In this document: positions 17,776 through 25,729 of the stretch, one piece after another
How positions within the stretch are numbered: the stretch's first letter is position 1
Layout of the letters: the number at the start of each line of letters is the position of its first letter
Assembly (NCBI GenBank): GCA_002292215.1
Contig: DBBN01000108.1
Location: 1-25,838 of the forward strand
Reading direction: 5' to 3'
DNA from: Glaciecola sp. UBA983
GTDB lineage: Bacteria; Pseudomonadota; Gammaproteobacteria; Enterobacterales; Alteromonadaceae
DNA length: 25,838 nucleotides
Notes under the pieces: generated by a model
Seen by the model: only the letters and a program-made list of their open reading frames with translations
Database searches by the model: none
What the model was told of the DNA's origin: nothing
Translations under genes and position numbers: made by a program

Positions 17776-19500
17776 TTAATAGCCCGCCGCATGCCCGTCT
17801 TTACGACTTTCAGATGCACCGAAATAAACCTTAGTATCTGCATCATAACGTATGGCTTGATAACCACCAAATGCACCAGAGACATCGCGCAAAACATGAC
17901 CTTTTTTCAATAACTCTCGACGCGTTTCAGCACTAAACCCAGATTCCAGTGAAACGTAGCCACCATCGGTCATATCTGTACCCGTAGGTTGAGCTGATCC
18001 ACTATGTAAAATTCGAGGTGCATCTCCGGCTTCTTGGGTATTCATGCCAAAATCAATCATATTCATGACCACCTGTGCATGCATTTGTGGTTGTGCACCA
18101 CCACCCATCACACCAAAACTCAAATAAGGTTGATTATTTTTTGTGATAAACGCAGGAATAATCGTTTGAAAAGGACGTTTATTAGGGGCATAAGCATTAA
18201 AATGGTTTGGATCTAAGGCAAATAACTCGCCACGATTTTGCAGTACAAAACCTAAACCCGTTGGTGTCATACCGGATCCCATCCCGCGGAAATTACTTTG
18301 AATCAACGACACCATATTGCCGTCTTTATCAGCGACGGTAAGATAGATAGTATCACCTTCATTGAGACCGGCATCGACCCGCTTTGCGGCTTTATTTGGA
18401 TTAATCAATGCTTGGCGCTGCGCGGCATATTGCTTTGAAATTAATGTTGCCACCGGCACGTCATTAAAATCCATATCTGAGTAGAACTTAGCTCGATCAG
18501 CAAAAGCTAATTTTTTAGCCTCAACAAATGTATGTACATATTCAGGTGAGCCAAAGCCCATGCCTTCAACATCGTAGCGTTCCATGATATTTAAGATTTG
18601 TAGTGCCGCAATCCCCTGGCCATTAGGCGGTAGTTCCCACACATCATAGCCGCGATAGTTGGCCGATACTGGCTCTACCCACGTTGAGCTGTGACTCGCA
18701 AAATCATCATAGGATAAAAAGCCGCCTTGCGCTTTAATATAGGTGTCAATGATGCGAGCGATATCACCTTTATAAAATGCATCGCGCCCACCTGTTGCGA
18801 TTTTTTCATAGGTAGATGCCAACCCAGCATTTTTAAATATGTCACCGGTGTTTGGCATTTTACCCTTAGGCATATAGGTTTCTTTAAATCCGTCATACTG
18901 ACCAATACGTGCCACTGAGAGATGTAAATAATAGCTAATCAACTCTGAAACTGGAAATCCTTCACGGGCATATTTGATTGCCGGCGCTAGGATTTGCGTC
19001 ATCGGTTTTGAGCCAAATTTGGCATGCATCTCAAACCAACCATCCACAGCCCCTGGCACAGAAACAGGTAATGCACCAAATTTGGGGATTTCTGTCAAAC
19101 CTTGCTCTTTAAAATACTCTAGAGTCAGTGTTTGCGGTGAACGACCTGAAGCGTTTAATCCATGTAGTTTTTGATTTTTTGCATCCCAAATAATGGCATA
19201 CAAATCGCCGCCAATACCACTGCCTGTTGGCTCTACCAATCCTAACATGGCATTGGCTGCAATCGCTGCATCGATAGCATTACCACCCGATTTAAGAATG
19301 TCTAAAGCTACCTGTGTTGCTAAGGGCTGGCTGGTCGCTGCCATACCATGCTGCGCTATCACTTCAGAGCGGCTTGCAAAGATTTTTCCAGTTACACGGT
19401 CATAGGCGTTAGCTACTGAAAAGTTAGCTAGTACTAACATACTAGTAAGTGTAATTAACCTAAAGATTCGTTTGTAGGTCTTTGTTATTGTTGTTATCAC
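17776..19500 (-). CDS. Secreted gamma-glutamyltransferase-like Ntn hydrolase
   Basis: This 574-residue protein has a Sec signal peptide (LITLTSMLVLANFSVANA, cleavage probably after ANA), so it is periplasmic. As in other Ntn-hydrolase GGTs it should cleave itself before Thr384 (EGDTIYLTVADKDGNMV) into large and small subunits. Other marks are HGMAATSQPLATQVALDIL, GGNAIDAAIAANAMLGLVEP and GSGIGGDL. It lacks the E. coli-type Ser-Ser pair, having FGVMGGGAQPQMH instead, and has ASGRSPQT rather than the usual Arg loop. These are features of the YwrD/acylase-like branch, so substrate preference is open: gamma-glutamyl amides or another acyl amide. Translation starts at GTG with AAGGA 8 bases upstream. 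It leads a probable two-gene unit with the DyP peroxidase gene. Confidence 0.87.
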   Translation of the reverse strand: MITTITKTYKRIFRLITLTSMLVLANFSVANAYDRVTGKIFASRSEVIAQHGMAATSQPLATQVALDILKSGGNAIDAAIAANAMLGLVEPTGSGIGGDLYAIIWDAKNQKLHGLNASGRSPQTLTLEYFKEQGLTEIPKFGALPVSVPGAVDGWFEMHAKFGSKPMTQILAPAIKYAREGFPVSELISYYLHLSVARIGQYDGFKETYMPKGKMPNTGDIFKNAGLASTYEKIATGGRDAFYKGDIARIIDTYIKAQGGFLSYDDFASHSSTWVEPVSANYRGYDVWELPPNGQGIAALQILNIMERYDVEGMGFGSPEYVHTFVEAKKLAFADRAKFYSDMDFNDVPVATLISKQYAAQRQALINPNKAAKRVDAGLNEGDTIYLTVADKDGNMVSLIQSNFRGMGSGMTPTGLGFVLQNRGELFALDPNHFNAYAPNKRPFQTIIPAFITKNNQPYLSFGVMGGGAQPQMHAQVVMNMIDFGMNTQEAGDAPRILHSGSAQPTGTDMTDGGYVSLESGFSAETRRELLKKGHVLRDVSGAFGGYQAIRYDADTKVYFGASESRKDGHAAGY

Positions 19501-19578
19501 GCGCGTTTTCCTTTAGGTAATCGTTGTAACCCTGAGCATAACTGTCTGTAAGATAAGTAGCAATCGTCGCAAAGAAAT

Positions 19579-19601
19579 GTTTTGGTCTTGTGACCTAAAA
19601 C
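19579..19601 (-). terminator. Hairpin at the 3' end of the VF530-family gene
   Basis: GTTTTGGTC (19579-19587) and GACCTAAAAC (19592-19601) pair with one bulged base around a 4-base loop, overlapping the VF530 stop codon at 19595-19597. On the minus strand it is followed by CATTTCTTT rather than a pure T tract, so termination would be inefficient. The rest of the 94-base gap before the ggt-like gene shows only that gene's ribosome site. Confidence 0.35.
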
Positions 19602-19810
19602 GTATCAAGGTAGAGTTGTTCCACTTTGGTGCGTGCCCACTCGGTTTTACGTAAAAACTTCAATGACGATTTAATCGATGGGTCTTTTTTAAAGCAATTG
19701 ATATTAATCATTATCGCTAAATCTTCCCAGCCATAATGTTCAACTAATTTAGTCACAATAGTTTGTAACGTTAATCCGTGTAACGGGTTATTTTCTTGAG
19801 TCATGTGCAT
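19595..19810 (-). CDS. VF530-family (DUF2132) small protein
   Basis: This protein of about 71 residues matches the VF530/DUF2132 family: [33 protein letters not shown], then [18 protein letters not shown] and a final VEQLYL. The family is a small helical protein with proposed DNA-binding ability and no firm biological role. The longer frame to 19939 would overlap the start of the divergent acetyltransferase gene and adds a non-family N-terminus. I therefore use the ATG at 19810 (MHMTQENN), which has AGG about 7 bases upstream; ATG 19804 is an alternative. It has its own position between the ggt-like gene and the divergent maa-type gene, 105 bases from the latter. Confidence 0.85.
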   Translation of the reverse strand: MHMTQENNPLHGLTLQTIVTKLVEHYGWEDLAIMININCFKKDPSIKSSLKFLRKTEWARTKVEQLYLDTF

Positions 19811-19915
19811 ACGATACCTAGTGCGTAATTTAATGCTTGATTTTACAAGCGCAGCGAAACTGCGTAGTCTGCTCATCATACCTTGTTCTTCAACAAAAAC
19901 ATAACGAGACCGAAC

Positions 19916-20482
19916 ATGAATACCCTTACTGAAAAACAAAAAATGGTGGCTGGCTTAGATTATTTTCCTAGCGACAAAACCTTAGTCGCGGATCGTTTTG
20001 CTGCTCGTAAACAACTTGATAAGCTAAATAGCATTCCTCAAGATCAAGTCAAACAACGTGCCAACGTACTCAAATCTTTATTCGGTTCTGCAGGAAAACG
20101 CCTTTACATCGAATCCACATTTAAATGTGATTATGGCTACAATATTCATGTGGGTGAAAATTTTTACGCCAATTTTGGTTGTGTTATTTTAGATTGTGCC
20201 CCAGTTACTATAGGTCATGATTGTATGTTGGCGCCCAATGTTGGGATATATACCGCAGCGCATCCGTTGGATCCAACTTTACGTAACAGTGGATTAGAAT
20301 TTGCCAAGCCCATTACCATTGGTGATAACTGTTGGGTAGGAGGCAATGCGGTGATTAATCCTGGGGTGATTCTAGGTGACAATGTCGTGGTCGGTTCAGG
20401 TGCAGTCGTGACAAAAAGTTTTGGTGACAACGTAGTGATAGCAGGTAATCCTGCCGTCGTCATTAAAACCATTGAGCTATAA
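19916..20482 (+). CDS. maa: Maltose/galactoside O-acetyltransferase family protein
   Basis: This 188-residue hexapeptide-repeat acyltransferase transfers acetyl from acetyl-CoA to sugar hydroxyls. The N-terminal Mac domain reads [21 protein letters not shown], as in E. coli Maa. The left-handed beta-helix follows: [18 protein letters not shown], then the catalytic His in YTAAHPLDP, then [19 protein letters not shown] and the closing [13 protein letters not shown] with AGNPAVVIK. The frame opens at 19883, but the ATG at 19916 ([13 protein letters not shown]) matches the family start. The ribosome site is weak (GAGA). The likely role is detoxification or modification of free sugars; the acceptor cannot be read from sequence. 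Downstream is the terminator of the convergent amtB. Confidence 0.92.
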   Translation: MNTLTEKQKMVAGLDYFPSDKTLVADRFAARKQLDKLNSIPQDQVKQRANVLKSLFGSAGKRLYIESTFKCDYGYNIHVGENFYANFGCVILDCAPVTIGHDCMLAPNVGIYTAAHPLDPTLRNSGLEFAKPITIGDNCWVGGNAVINPGVILGDNVVVGSGAVVTKSFGDNVVIAGNPAVVIKTIEL

Positions 20483-20487
20483 ATGCA

Positions 20488-20509
20488 AAAAGCCCCTCCA
20501 AGGAGGGGC
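20488..20509 (-). terminator. Rho-independent terminator of glnK-amtB
   Basis: GCCCCTCC (20492-20499) pairs perfectly with GGAGGGGC (20502-20509) around a tight loop. On the minus strand it is followed immediately by CTTTTTGCATTT. The orientation fits termination of amtB, whose stop is about 37 bases upstream on that strand. On the plus strand the following ACACACACTT is not a T tract, so the maa-type gene is not well served. Confidence 0.88.
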
Positions 20510-20545
20510 AACACACACTTCAAATAAAAGTATTTAGTTTAGAGA

Positions 20546-21790
20546 TTACTTAGCAGTCGTAAAATCAGGATAAGCTTCTAAGCCACACTCACTGATATCG
20601 ACACCTTGGTACTCTTCTTCTTCAGTAACTCGAATACCCATCGTCGCTTTCAGAGCTAACCACACTACTGTGCTTGCGCCAAATACCCAGACAAATATCG
20701 TCGCAGCACCGATTAACTGACCAGAGAAGCTAGCACCATCGTTTGTGATAGGTACTAATAATAGACCTAATAAACCAACAGTACCGTGTACAGAGATTGC
20801 ACCTACTGGATCATCAATCTTAATCTTATCAAGCGCTAAGATACTTAATACTACTAACACACCGCCTATCGCACCAAATAAGGTTGCTTGTAATGGCGTC
20901 GGCGTAGAAGGTTCAGCAGTAATCGCGACTAAACCAGCTAGCGCACCATTTAATGCCATGGTTAAATCCGCTTTACCGAACAAAATACGAGCCAGTAATA
21001 ATGCACCGATCAAACCACCTGCAGCCGCGGCGTTAGTATTCATGAATACAACAGCCACTGAGTTTGCGCTTTCTACGGTTGCAGTTGCTAATACAGAACC
21101 ACCATTGAAACCAAACCAACCCATCCATAAGATAAACGTACCTAATGTGGCCAATGGTAAGTTAGAACCAGGGATTGCGTTGGCTTTACCGTCTTTAGTA
21201 TATTTACCTTTACGAGCACCTAAGATTAACACACCCGCTATAGCGGCAGATGCACCAGCCATGTGAACGATACCAGAACCTGCGAAATCAGAGAAACCAA
21301 GGTCGCCTAATGTATAAAGACCAAATACTGCCTCACCGCCCCAAGTCCATGCACCCGACATAGGATAGATAAACGCAGTCATTACCACCGCGAATGCAAG
21401 GAATGCCCATAACTTCATACGCTCAGCAACCGCACCAGATACGATTGACATTGCAGTCGCCACGAATACAACTTGGAAGAAGAAATCAGCTGAAGGTGCA
21501 TACGTTGCCGCATCTTCAGTTACACCTGTTGCGCCATCAGAAAGGATGCCACTTAGGAATAATGTAAAGTCACCACCACCATACATGATGCTATAACCAC
21601 AAATCATATACATGGTACAAGCGATCGCATAAAGAGCGACGTTTTTAGTTAAAATTTCAGTTGTGTTTTTAGAACGGACTAAACCCGCTTCTAACATGGC
21701 AAAACCGGCTGCCATCCACATTACAAATGCACCACAAATCAAAAAATAAAAGGTATCGAGTGCGTAACTTAGTTCAAATGTCGTTTCCAT
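20546..21790 (-). CDS. amtB: Ammonium transporter
   Basis: This 414-residue Amt/Rh-family trimeric channel conducts ammonium across the inner membrane. Eleven TM helices are expected. Substrate-site residues are Asp168 and the first twin histidine His176 (FSDFAGSGIVHMAGA). The second twin histidine is His335 (GAISVHGTVGLLGLL). Other Amt signatures are MLEAGLVRSKNT, TWGGE and LGTFILWMGWFGFNGGS. The C-terminal tail (TMGIRVTEEEEYQGVDISEC) is the conserved cytoplasmic segment that couples subunits and contacts GlnK. Unlike E. coli AmtB there is no clear cleavable signal peptide. AAGGAG precedes the ATG by 7 bases. It lies 11 bases after glnK in the same operon, under the sigma-54 signals described upstream. 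Confidence 0.97.
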   Translation of the reverse strand: METTFELSYALDTFYFLICGAFVMWMAAGFAMLEAGLVRSKNTTEILTKNVALYAIACTMYMICGYSIMYGGGDFTLFLSGILSDGATGVTEDAATYAPSADFFFQVVFVATAMSIVSGAVAERMKLWAFLAFAVVMTAFIYPMSGAWTWGGEAVFGLYTLGDLGFSDFAGSGIVHMAGASAAIAGVLILGARKGKYTKDGKANAIPGSNLPLATLGTFILWMGWFGFNGGSVLATATVESANSVAVVFMNTNAAAAGGLIGALLLARILFGKADLTMALNGALAGLVAITAEPSTPTPLQATLFGAIGGVLVVLSILALDKIKIDDPVGAISVHGTVGLLGLLLVPITNDGASFSGQLIGAATIFVWVFGASTVVWLALKATMGIRVTEEEEYQGVDISECGLEAYPDFTTAK

Positions 21791-21801
21791 TGTGATTCTC
21801 C

Positions 21802-22206
<405 letters not shown>

Positions 22207-22294
22207 TTATTCAACAATATCATGAACTTAGATATAATCATTGCTATTTTAGCACGTTTCACATGCACTCTTATATCTCATTAAATGCTCGCGT

Positions 22295-22311
22295 TGCACT
22301 AATTGTGTGCA
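22295..22311. promoter_or_regulatory. NtrC-like enhancer site
   Basis: TGCACTAATTGTGTGCA is a 17-bp palindrome (TGCAC-N7-GTGCA) close to the NtrC consensus TGCACCA-N3-TGGTGCA. It lies about 100 bases upstream of the sigma-54 promoter of glnK-amtB, a normal enhancer distance. A weaker half site with TGCACTC starts at 22264. The site also lies about 45 bases before the divergent plus-strand gene and could affect it. Confidence 0.7.
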
Positions 22312-22355
22312 GGCCGTATTAATGAACTTCCCTAAAACGGTGTTATCATAGGAGT

Positions 22356-23198
22356 ATGCAATTTTTAATTTATCATGACTCGTTTATTGAGTTAACTCCA
22401 CCTATTCGCCCTCTCCAACCACCACGACTTATCCCGTGGGGTTGGATCATAGTTTCGATTTGTGGGCATATTTTGATGGTGTTACTGTTAGTCCAATTTG
22501 CCACCTCACCTGAGGTATCTAAATCCCTCAATACAGCATCAAAGCAGCGTCCCATTATTGCCGCAGAACTAATGGCATACACACGTGTTCCGCCTACAAT
22601 AAAAACTCCAGTAGTTAACACGATGGTTACTACACCAGTCACGCCACCAGTAATGCCAACCAACCTGCAGCCAATTAAACCAACAGAGAGCCCGAACATT
22701 GAGCCTCGTCGTGCGAAATCTTTACCTGCAGAAACCATGAAAGTTCCAGAAAAAAACATAGCGCTACCGCAGCACAGTTTTTCGTTTACCAAATCCAAAC
22801 CAGCAATACTCACTCCATCGCAATCACAATTACTCTCCAATACGACGACGCGTGCCGAAGTGCAGGCATTTTTTAATACGTTTAACAGCGCTGAAACACA
22901 AGAGGATGCGCAGCAAGAGGCAAGTAACTTTGCTACAGCGCAAATAAGTCCAGAGCTATTTGCGGGTGCACCGGCGTTAACCCCTGCACAACAATATGCT
23001 AAAGAGATCTATGATGCTAAAATTGATGTGGATTGTTCCAGTGGTGTGAATAAGGTGCTTGCCACCATCAGTCAATTTACGTTGCATGCCGTAGTTTGCC
23101 AAGATAAGGGCAATATTGATGTGTTTATTCAGCAGCGTTTGGCTGGAAAAGACAGCCGAGAACGCTTACAAGGACTCCAGCGAAAGCAGCAAAACTAA
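22356..23198 (+). CDS. Uncharacterised proline-rich single-TM protein
   Basis: I do not recognise this 280-residue protein. Residues 1-27 are cytoplasmic. One TM helix follows (WIIVSICGHILMVLLLVQF), then a Pro/Thr-rich periplasmic stretch at about 70-130 (VVTTPVTPPVMPTNLQPI-like composition). A low-complexity Gln/Ala/Glu region comes next, then a small C-terminal domain with two cysteines (KIDVDCSSGVNK and LHAVVCQDKG) that could form a disulphide. The layout recalls TonB/TolA-type envelope-spanning proteins but lacks their C-terminal motifs. AGGAG precedes the ATG by only one base, an unusually tight spacing. It is divergent from glnK and convergent with mrcB, overlapping its stop by 4 bases. 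Confidence 0.75.
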   Translation: MQFLIYHDSFIELTPPIRPLQPPRLIPWGWIIVSICGHILMVLLLVQFATSPEVSKSLNTASKQRPIIAAELMAYTRVPPTIKTPVVNTMVTTPVTPPVMPTNLQPIKPTESPNIEPRRAKSLPAETMKVPEKNIALPQHSFSFTKSKPAILTPSQSQLLSNTTTRAEVQAFFNTFNSAETQEDAQQEASNFATAQISPELFAGAPALTPAQQYAKEIYDAKIDVDCSSGVNKVLATISQFTLHAVVCQDKGNIDVFIQQRLAGKDSRERLQGLQRKQQN

Positions 23199-25495
23199 CC
23201 AAATATCCGCTCCCACCATGCTTTTTTCTTTGGTTTTATGGGTTTAGGTTTGGCGACAACATTTCCTGAACAACTTAATACTTGTTGACTTAGCTCTGAC
23301 GAAATCGCAGGTAACGAGACACTACCCGGACAACCTGCTTGCATTTGCGCACCAGTTTGCGCGCTAAAATGGGCAATTTCCAGTCCTTTAGGAAAGCGTC
23401 GTGACAATGATTTAGGTTCCATTTGAGCTTGAAAGTCCATGTATACTTGCATTGCGCCGCTACTGCCACTTAATCCTGTTTGCGCATTATTGTCATCACC
23501 GACCCAAATACTCGCTAGCAAATTACGGTCAAATCCTGCAAACCAGCTATCTCGATAATCATTGGTTGTGCCTGTTTTACCAGCCAGATTAATGCCTTTA
23601 AAGCGCTTTCCTACCTGTCGAGCCGTGCCCTCTTTAGTGACTTTATGTAACGCATAATTCAATAGATAAGCGACCTGGCGATCAATCCGCTGTTCACTAT
23701 AATCACTGTGCGCCCATAATAATTGATTACGTGGTGATAAGATGGCACTAACAGTGTGCAACGGTCGATAGACCCCTTCATTGGCAAGGGTTTGATACAT
23801 TTGATTAACTTGTAGCGCAGATAAATTAATCGCCCCCAATGCAATTGCAGGTAAGCTTGGCACGGGCTCATCAATGCCGAGCTCAGCCAGTGTAGCCACT
23901 AAATTATCAATCCCAGTATCTAGCGCAACCTTTACCGCTGGTAGATTATAAGATGAAGTTAGCGCATCTAATAAACGCACTTCGCCGCGAAATTGTTTAT
24001 CCGCGTTTTGTGGTGCCCAGCGTTTACCTCGTTCATCTTCCATTACGATTGGAGCATCAGGAATAATACTCGCCAACTGATAATGGGAGGCATCACGCAG
24101 TGCATTATAATAAATCGCGGGTTTAACTAACGAGCCTATGGAGCGTCGGGCATCTAATGCTCGATTAAACCCTTTCGTGTCAGGTACGGCATCCCCGATA
24201 ATAGCGCGGATCCCCCCACTGCGAATATCACTTAGCACCATCGCACCTTGCAGAGCCGAAATATTTCGAGCCTTAGCGAGATTCTTTACCCGCTGCGATA
24301 AGGCTTTTTCTGCACGCCGTTGCGCATTAATATCTAAAGTAGTAAATACTTTTAAGCCAGATTGACGAATATCAGGATCGGCTAAGACTTGAGATAACTC
24401 GCGCGATACCTGATCCATAAAAGCAGGATGTTGACCGCTAGCGAGACTATCACCGGCTGCGACTTTTAAGGGTTGATTAATCGCATCAAGATAAGTTGCC
24501 TTATCTATTTTGTCCGCTTCAAACAATATCCGTAACACTAAATCACGGCGTTCTTGAGTGCGTTCAGGGGCGCGTTTAGGGTTGTAATAAGAGGGTCCTT
24601 TCAACATGCCAACAAGAGTAGCCATTTCGGGTAAATTTAATTCATTAATGGGACGGTCAAAATAAAAATGCGCGCCTAGGCCAAACCCATGTACCGCTTT
24701 CCCCCCATTTTGCCCAACAAACACTTCATTCAAATACGCCTGAATAATCGCATCTTTGCTGTATCGAGCATCAATAATTAACGCCATCAATGCTTCTTTA
24801 ATTTTACGGGTATACGATTGCTCACGCGACAAATATAAGTTTTTAACTAGCTGCTGGGTTAATGTCGACCCACCTTGTACTTTCCGCCCAGCACTAATAT
24901 TTGCTAATAGCGCGCGTGCGATGGCCAGCGGATTAACGCCCCAATGAGTATAAAAGTCCTTGTCTTCGACCATGACCAGTGCTTCAACTAATAATGGAGG
25001 GATATCATCTAGCGTAATTAGCATCCGATCTTCACGATTGCCTGACACTAAACGCGTCACTAGCCAAGGCTCAAAGCGCAATTGCAGTAAAGATTGGTTC
25101 GTCGCTAAATCAGTAATCGAGGCAATCCGTGTATCTTCCCAGCGAATTCGAACATGTTGCTCTGAAGCATAACCATCTGCAAAATCAAACGCGCGGCGAT
25201 AAACAACCACTGAGGTTTGTCCTACCGCATATTCTCCGACACTCTCTACCGTGCGTTGGCGTCGATAGCCGAGTAATTTGAGTTCGTCGATAATTTCTTT
25301 TTGAGATATTTCTTCTTTTACTGCAAAAGTTAGCGGTCGGGCATAAACTTGTGCCGGTACTTGCCACTTATTTCCGGAAAAATGAGGCTTAATTTGCGCA
25401 TCCAAATACACAACATAGGCTGCAATTAACGTCAAAAACGCAATTACAAAAGGTAAAAAATGGGATTTCATCCAAGAGGCAACTTTTTTTAGCAA
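23195..25495 (-). CDS. mrcB: Penicillin-binding protein 1B (bifunctional glycosyltransferase/transpeptidase)
   Basis: This 766-residue class A PBP polymerises and cross-links peptidoglycan in the periplasm. A very short cytoplasmic tail precedes one TM helix (FLPFVIAFLTLIAAYVVYL). A UB2H-like region follows (about 60-150; ELKLLGYRRQRTVESVGEY), then the GT51 domain with catalytic Glu177 (VMVEDKDFYTHWG) and GGSTLTQQLVKNL. The transpeptidase domain has Ser455 and Lys458 (GSLVKPA), SYN at 515-517 and KTG at 640-642. The UB2H region and overall order fit PBP1b rather than PBP1a, and imply an LpoB-type activator that is not encoded here. Translation appears to start at TTG, with AGGA 8 bases upstream; the first ATG is at 25474. 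Confidence 0.95.
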   Translation of the reverse strand: MLKKVASWMKSHFLPFVIAFLTLIAAYVVYLDAQIKPHFSGNKWQVPAQVYARPLTFAVKEEISQKEIIDELKLLGYRRQRTVESVGEYAVGQTSVVVYRRAFDFADGYASEQHVRIRWEDTRIASITDLATNQSLLQLRFEPWLVTRLVSGNREDRMLITLDDIPPLLVEALVMVEDKDFYTHWGVNPLAIARALLANISAGRKVQGGSTLTQQLVKNLYLSREQSYTRKIKEALMALIIDARYSKDAIIQAYLNEVFVGQNGGKAVHGFGLGAHFYFDRPINELNLPEMATLVGMLKGPSYYNPKRAPERTQERRDLVLRILFEADKIDKATYLDAINQPLKVAAGDSLASGQHPAFMDQVSRELSQVLADPDIRQSGLKVFTTLDINAQRRAEKALSQRVKNLAKARNISALQGAMVLSDIRSGGIRAIIGDAVPDTKGFNRALDARRSIGSLVKPAIYYNALRDASHYQLASIIPDAPIVMEDERGKRWAPQNADKQFRGEVRLLDALTSSYNLPAVKVALDTGIDNLVATLAELGIDEPVPSLPAIALGAINLSALQVNQMYQTLANEGVYRPLHTVSAILSPRNQLLWAHSDYSEQRIDRQVAYLLNYALHKVTKEGTARQVGKRFKGINLAGKTGTTNDYRDSWFAGFDRNLLASIWVGDDNNAQTGLSGSSGAMQVYMDFQAQMEPKSLSRRFPKGLEIAHFSAQTGAQMQAGCPGSVSLPAISSELSQQVLSCSGNVVAKPKPIKPKKKAWWERIFG

Positions 25496-25551
25496 GTTTT
25501 TTTCCTAAAAGTATAGCGACGAATCATTTTGAAAATATTGGCGAGAACCCA

Positions 25552-25580
25552 TATAAAATGGGGTCAGATCCCTTTTTATA
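25552..25580. repeat. Inverted repeat with GGGGTCAGATCCC core
   Basis: TATAAAATGGG (25552-25562) pairs with CCCTTTTTATA (25570-25580) with one mismatch, around GTCAGAT. The TGGGGTCAGA core resembles short dispersed intergenic repeats common in marine gammaproteobacteria, often linked to REP-associated (RAYT) transposases. That link is from memory of the motif and only one copy is visible here. It lies between mrcB and the divergent right-edge gene, in a 234-base gap. A second palindrome, GAAGTTA-N9-TAACTTC, is at 25587-25609. Confidence 0.5.
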
Positions 25581-25609
25581 AACCGTGAAGTTAAGTTTTT
25601 AATAACTTC

Positions 25610-25639
25610 TTAATATATAGTTAACACACTTATTATAAC
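25610..25639 (+). promoter_or_regulatory. Possible sigma-70 promoter of the right-edge gene
   Basis: TTAATA (25610-25615) and TATAAC (25634-25639) are separated by 18 bases. The match is partial, and the implied leader to the ATG at 25730 is about 85 bases. The surrounding gap is AT-rich, so chance matches are likely. Confidence 0.3.
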
Positions 25640-25729
25640 ACTCTAGTCTTAATGATATAGACAATTAGCTGCGCTTATTCTTATTATGGACAAATATTGT
25701 ACATATAACTTCATAGGCAAGGATCGACC

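Noticed and set aside
19811..19939. N-terminal extension of the VF530-family protein
   Set aside because: It overlaps the start of the divergent acetyltransferase gene and adds sequence absent from the family; the family match starts after 19810.
20745..21266. 173-codon open frame antisense to amtB
   Set aside because: It is a shadow of the conserved amtB frame, with Ala/Pro/Asn-rich translation and no ribosome site or family match.
22373..22840. 155-codon open frame antisense to the proline-rich gene
   Set aside because: The plus-strand frame covers it completely and has a TM helix and domain-like layout. The Gly/Val-rich antisense product mirrors the Pro/Thr codons.
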